Source of the DNA: Oscillospiraceae bacterium
GTDB taxonomy: Bacteria > Bacillota > Clostridia > Oscillospirales > Ruminococcaceae
NCBI GenBank assembly: GCA_019423445.1
Contig: JAHZBJ010000093.1
Span: 1 to 8,330 of the forward strand
Direction: 5' to 3'
Length of the DNA stretch: 8,330 bases
How positions within the stretch are numbered: position 1 is the first letter of the stretch; every line of letters starts with the position of its first letter. The notes below the pieces were generated by a model, which worked only from the letters and a program-made list of their open reading frames with translations, had not been told where the DNA came from and made no database searches. Shown piece after piece: positions 6,243 through 8,330 of the stretch. The translations under genes and the position numbers were made by a program.

Positions 6243-7125
6243 CTTCCCCCTCCCCACTTTCCCCGACAGGAAAGAGACTTTGGAACAACTCTACCGCAGA
6301 GGCAGGGCCCGTCTGGCCGCCGCTCCTGGAGCTGGTGACAACACCCCTATGGAAGCGGCCTTCCTGTTTCAGAAGGCCTTCGGCCTCTCCCGGGGGGATC
6401 TTCTTGCCCGGGGTGGGGAATCCCCTTCCCCGGAAAAAGCCGCTGTTTTTGAGGAGCTTCTCCGCCGGCGCTTGGCGGGGGAGCCCCTTCAGTATCTTCT
6501 GGGGGAATGGGAGTTCTTTGGTCTCCCCTTTCTGGTGGGGCCCGGGGTGCTGATCCCCAGGCCGGAAACCGAACTTTTGGTAGAAACGGCTCTGAAGCTC
6601 ATTGAGGGCGTCCCCTTCCCTACCCTTTTGGATCTCTGCTCCGGCAGCGGCTGCATCCCCATCGCCTTGGGGGTCTCCCGTCCCGATGCCCAGGTATGGG
6701 GGGTGGAACTCTCCTCTCAGGCCTTCTCATACCTGAAGCAAAACCTCGCTCTAAATGGAGCCGGCAATGTGGCAGCAGTAGCAGGAGACGTTTTTTCCCT
6801 GCCCCCGGAAGTGACCCAGAGAAAATACCGTCTCATTACCGCCAACCCCCCTTACATTCCCCGGGGGGAACTCCCCGGGCTCCAGCAAGAGGTCCAGGCT
6901 GAGCCTGCAATGGCCTTGGACGGCGGTCCTGACGGACTGGATTTTTACCGCAGGCTCCCCTCTCTCTGCGCTCCCCTTCTGGATCAGGGCGGTGCTCTTC
7001 TCTTTGAAATTGGTGATGACCAGGGGAATGCCGTCTCCGCCCTGATGCGGGAGGCAGGATACCAAAAAGTCCAAGTACTGCAGGATCTTTCTGGCCTGGA
7101 TCGGGTGGTTTTCGGCTTTTTCTGA
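6226..7125 (+). CDS. prmC: Peptide chain release factor N5-glutamine methyltransferase PrmC
   Basis: PrmC methylates the glutamine of the GGQ motif in release factors RF1 and RF2, using S-adenosylmethionine, which raises termination efficiency. The protein has 299 residues. The N-terminal helical domain contains RRRLAGEPLQYLLGEWEFFGLPF and then VLIPRPETELLVE (108-120), both hallmarks of PrmC. The SAM-binding motif I is LLDLCSGSGCIPIAL (134-148). The catalytic NPPY, which holds the substrate glutamine, is at 207-210 followed by IPRGE. The ATG at 6226 is five bases after GGAGGA but adds a proline-rich extension of about 17 residues. A TTG at 6280 after AGGAAAG is an alternative start that would remove the extension and the overlap with the DUF1385 gene. 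The release factor gene prfA, often the next gene in Clostridia, is not adjacent here. No convincing terminator follows. Confidence 0.95.
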   Translation: MPIFGDFPLPTFPDRKETLEQLYRRGRARLAAAPGAGDNTPMEAAFLFQKAFGLSRGDLLARGGESPSPEKAAVFEELLRRRLAGEPLQYLLGEWEFFGLPFLVGPGVLIPRPETELLVETALKLIEGVPFPTLLDLCSGSGCIPIALGVSRPDAQVWGVELSSQAFSYLKQNLALNGAGNVAAVAGDVFSLPPEVTQRKYRLITANPPYIPRGELPGLQQEVQAEPAMALDGGPDGLDFYRRLPSLCAPLLDQGGALLFEIGDDQGNAVSALMREAGYQKVQVLQDLSGLDRVVFGFF

Positions 7126-7195
7126 GCTTTTTTGCACAATCTCTACCGGCTTCTTTTCGTACAATACAGAAAATTTTCCTCAATTATATTAAAAA

Positions 7196-7226
7196 TTGGT
7201 TATTTAGCGCGCCTCCGTGTTATACT
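7196..7226 (+). promoter_or_regulatory. Extended -10 promoter of the small helical protein gene
   Basis: TATACT at 7221-7226 is preceded by TG at 7218-7219, giving an extended -10. A TTGGTT at 7196-7201 may serve as the -35, although the 19-base spacer is long. The preceding stretch is A+T-rich. The predicted start is near 7233, immediately before the leader hairpin. Confidence 0.6.
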
Positions 7227-7238
7227 AGAAAGTGGACA

Positions 7239-7256
7239 AGGAGGAAACTTTCTCCT
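7239..7256 (+). promoter_or_regulatory. 5' leader hairpin containing a Shine-Dalgarno-like sequence
   Basis: AGGAGGA (7239-7245) pairs with TTTCTCCT (7249-7256, seven pairs including one G-T) around a four-base loop. It would fold at the very 5' end of the transcript and bury one AAGGAGG. A second AAGGAGG at 7268-7274 remains free for the real start at 7288. The structure could protect the mRNA end or influence translation. This is inference. Confidence 0.4.
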
Positions 7257-7287
7257 GGAACATGGAAAAGGAGGTGCGCTCCAATCA

Positions 7288-7461
7288 ATGAAAAACCGGG
7301 AATTGGCGGTGATGCACAGTAAGCTGGAAATCTATCGCCGGGGACTTCAGGCGGCGAAGGCCAAAGGGGATCTGAATAAGGCCCGGCAATGGCTGGAGAG
7401 CATCGCCACCCTGAAAAAAGAGATCGCCCACTGCGCCGCTCATCAACAGGGCAAAGAGTAG
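7288..7461 (+). CDS. Small helical protein of unknown function (57 residues)
   Basis: I do not recognise this protein. From the ATG at 7288 it is 57 residues, highly charged, without membrane segment or signal. It is probably two amphipathic helices: LAVMHSKLEIYRRGLQAAKAK, a GDLNKA turn, then RQWLESIATLKKEIAH. The pattern resembles a helical hairpin or a short coiled coil such as a single TPR-like unit. It contains one cysteine (AHCAAH). AAGGAGG lies 13 bases upstream, which is long but usable. An upstream frame from a GTG at 7232 (19 codons) ends at TGA 7289-7291, overlapping the ATG, so translational coupling is possible. Its own promoter and a strong terminator argue that it is a real, independently expressed gene. 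It sits where Clostridia often have prfA. Confidence 0.72.
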   Translation: MKNRELAVMHSKLEIYRRGLQAAKAKGDLNKARQWLESIATLKKEIAHCAAHQQGKE

Positions 7462-7470
7462 ACAGCGTCA

Positions 7471-7497
7471 AAGGCACCCAAACGGGGGTGCTTTTTT
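7471..7497 (+). terminator. Intrinsic terminator after the small helical protein gene
   Basis: GCACCC (7474-7479) pairs with GGGTGC (7486-7491) around an AAACGG loop and is followed by six T. It starts 10 bases after the TAG stop and is a textbook Rho-independent terminator. Confidence 0.88.
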
Positions 7498-7526
7498 GTC
7501 CCTCCGGCACAGGGCGGATACAAAGG

Positions 7527-7564
7527 AAAAGAGCGCAGGCTGCTGTTTGCCTACGCTCTTTTTT
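7527..7564. terminator. Bidirectional terminator between convergent genes
   Basis: A long stem (7527-7540 with 7549-7562, one C-A mismatch) with an 8-base loop has T-runs on both strands. It lies eight bases past the pyrE stop on the minus strand and also backs up the terminator of the small gene on the plus strand. Confidence 0.85.
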
Positions 7565-7572
7565 GATGGTTC

Positions 7573-8217
7573 TTACAGCTCCATCCAAGCGGGATCGCTG
7601 GGGTTATCCCGGAACACCTGGAGCTTCTTCACATCCTCGGGGCGGATGTATCCCTCCTGGGCGGCCACTCTGGCCAGAACATCAAAATTGGAGAGGGAGA
7701 TATTCTTTACCCCGGCAGCAGCCAGACGCTCCAGCCCCTTCTTCATGCCGTAGGTGAAGATGCTGACAATACCCAGCACCTGGGCTCCGGCCTCCCGGAG
7801 GACCTCAACCACCTCCAGGACGCTGCCGCCGGTGGAGATGAGATCCTCCACCACCACTACCTTCTGCCCGGGCTCCAGCCGGCCCTCGATCTGGTTCTGG
7901 CGGCCGTGATCCTTGCTGCCGCTGCGGACATATCCCATCGGCAGCCCCAGCAATTCCGCGGTGAGGGCGGCGTGGGCAATGCCGGCGGTAGCAGTCCCCA
8001 TAAGAACCTCCACGTCGGGGTAGTTCTCCCGGATCACCTGAGCCAACCCGTTCTCCACGTCGTCCCGAACCCGAGGCGCGGTAAGGGTAAGGCGGTTGTC
8101 GCAGTAGATAGGACTCTTGATCCCGCTGGCCCAGGTAAAGGGCTCCTCAGGGCGAAGAAAAACAGCCTGAATGGACAGCAGGTCCTTGGCAATGGTCTCT
8201 TCCAAATTCATGGACAT
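7573..8217 (-). CDS. pyrE: Orotate phosphoribosyltransferase
   Basis: PyrE converts orotate and PRPP into orotidine 5'-monophosphate in de novo pyrimidine synthesis, in the cytosol, normally as a dimer. The protein is complete at 214 residues. The N-terminal part shows LEETIAKDLLSIQAVFLRP and FTWASGIKSPIYCDNR, typical of the family. LMGTATAGIAHAA (72-84) lines the active site. The flexible catalytic loop YVRSGSKDHGRQNQIEG (96-112) supplies R98, K102 and H104. The PRPP-binding motif VVVVEDLISTGGS is at 120-132. The ATG at 8217 is seven to eight bases after AGGAGGAG. A second ATG two codons later is possible but worse placed. No promoter was seen directly upstream, so it is likely transcribed with the gene entering from the right edge. 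No PyrR-type attenuator was recognised in the short leader. Confidence 0.97.
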   Translation of the reverse strand: MSMNLEETIAKDLLSIQAVFLRPEEPFTWASGIKSPIYCDNRLTLTAPRVRDDVENGLAQVIRENYPDVEVLMGTATAGIAHAALTAELLGLPMGYVRSGSKDHGRQNQIEGRLEPGQKVVVVEDLISTGGSVLEVVEVLREAGAQVLGIVSIFTYGMKKGLERLAAAGVKNISLSNFDVLARVAAQEGYIRPEDVKKLQVFRDNPSDPAWMEL

Positions 8218-8249
8218 AAAAGGCTCCTCCTCAAATTTGTATGGTCTGT

Positions 8250-8266
8250 CCCGCCGGTGGGGCGGG
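8250..8266. repeat. G+C-rich inverted repeat upstream of pyrE
   Basis: CCCGCC (8250-8255) and GGCGGG (8261-8266) form a 6-bp stem with a 5-base loop, in the gap between the possible upstream gene and the pyrE ribosome binding site. On the minus strand no T-run follows, so it is not a terminator in the pyrE direction. Its role is unknown. Confidence 0.35.
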
Positions 8267-8283
8267 TTCTTCCTCCGGGAAAA

Positions 8284-8330
8284 TTATCCCACAAACTCCG
8301 CTACGCAGCGGCGGTAAGCCTCCACCGGAT
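8284..8330 (-). CDS. Possible C-terminal end of a gene upstream of pyrE (fragment)
   Basis: On the minus strand one frame entering from the window edge reads PVEAYRRCVAEFVG and ends at TAA (8286-8284), 66 bases before pyrE. The composition is protein-like, and the other two frames look less so. Pyrimidine genes such as pyrD or pyrF often precede pyrE, but 14 residues are too few to identify the product. Confidence 0.35.
   Translation of the reverse strand, partial: PVEAYRRCVAEFVG

Noticed and set aside
7123..7140. Terminator directly after prmC from the T-run
   Set aside because: The T-run is present, but no stable stem precedes it.

Overview
The window looks like a chromosomal segment from a Gram-positive Clostridia member, probably an Oscillospiraceae gut bacterium of the Flavonifractor/Pseudoflavonifractor type. 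This is inferred from moderately high G+C coding DNA, strong AAGGAGG-type ribosome binding sites, GTG and TTG starts beside ATG, a DUF1385 (YqhQ-like) gene directly before prmC, and the style of the XRE regulator. No rRNA, tRNA, CRISPR array, insertion sequence or phage gene was seen, so it reads as core genome with a few lineage-specific genes.

Layout. Positions 1-563 (minus) hold a histidine phosphatase that runs off the left edge. A pyrimidine-rich spacer (564-870) with T-tracts carries divergent promoters for that gene and for an XRE-family regulator (871-1572, plus), which ends in a hairpin terminator. A clear promoter at 1669-1697, with a perfect 17-bp palindrome over its start site, opens a plus-strand cluster: a secreted lipoprotein with FG-GAP/EF-hand-like DxDxDG motifs (1749-3044) cut by one in-frame TAG, an OmpR/PhoB response regulator (3112-3831), a membrane sensor kinase (3886-5319), a DUF1385 membrane protein (5316-6242, start overlapping the kinase stop) and prmC (6226-7125, overlapping DUF1385). 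No terminator was found inside this run, so it is probably one operon. A separate promoter near 7196-7226 drives a 57-residue helical protein (7288-7461) with a structured leader. Two terminators separate it from convergent pyrE (7573-8217, minus). The last 47 bases may hold the C-terminal end of another minus-strand gene.

How the genes may work together. The lipoprotein, response regulator and kinase make a plausible envelope-sensing unit: an outer lipid-anchored protein, a two-TM kinase with an extracellular sensor domain, and a DNA-binding regulator. The downstream overlaps couple this unit to a conserved membrane protein and to the release-factor methyltransferase. The sequence does not show what is sensed. 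The points most worth checking are the amber interruption of the lipoprotein, the palindrome at the operon promoter, and the leader of the small gene. I see no clear evidence of a wholly new system here.
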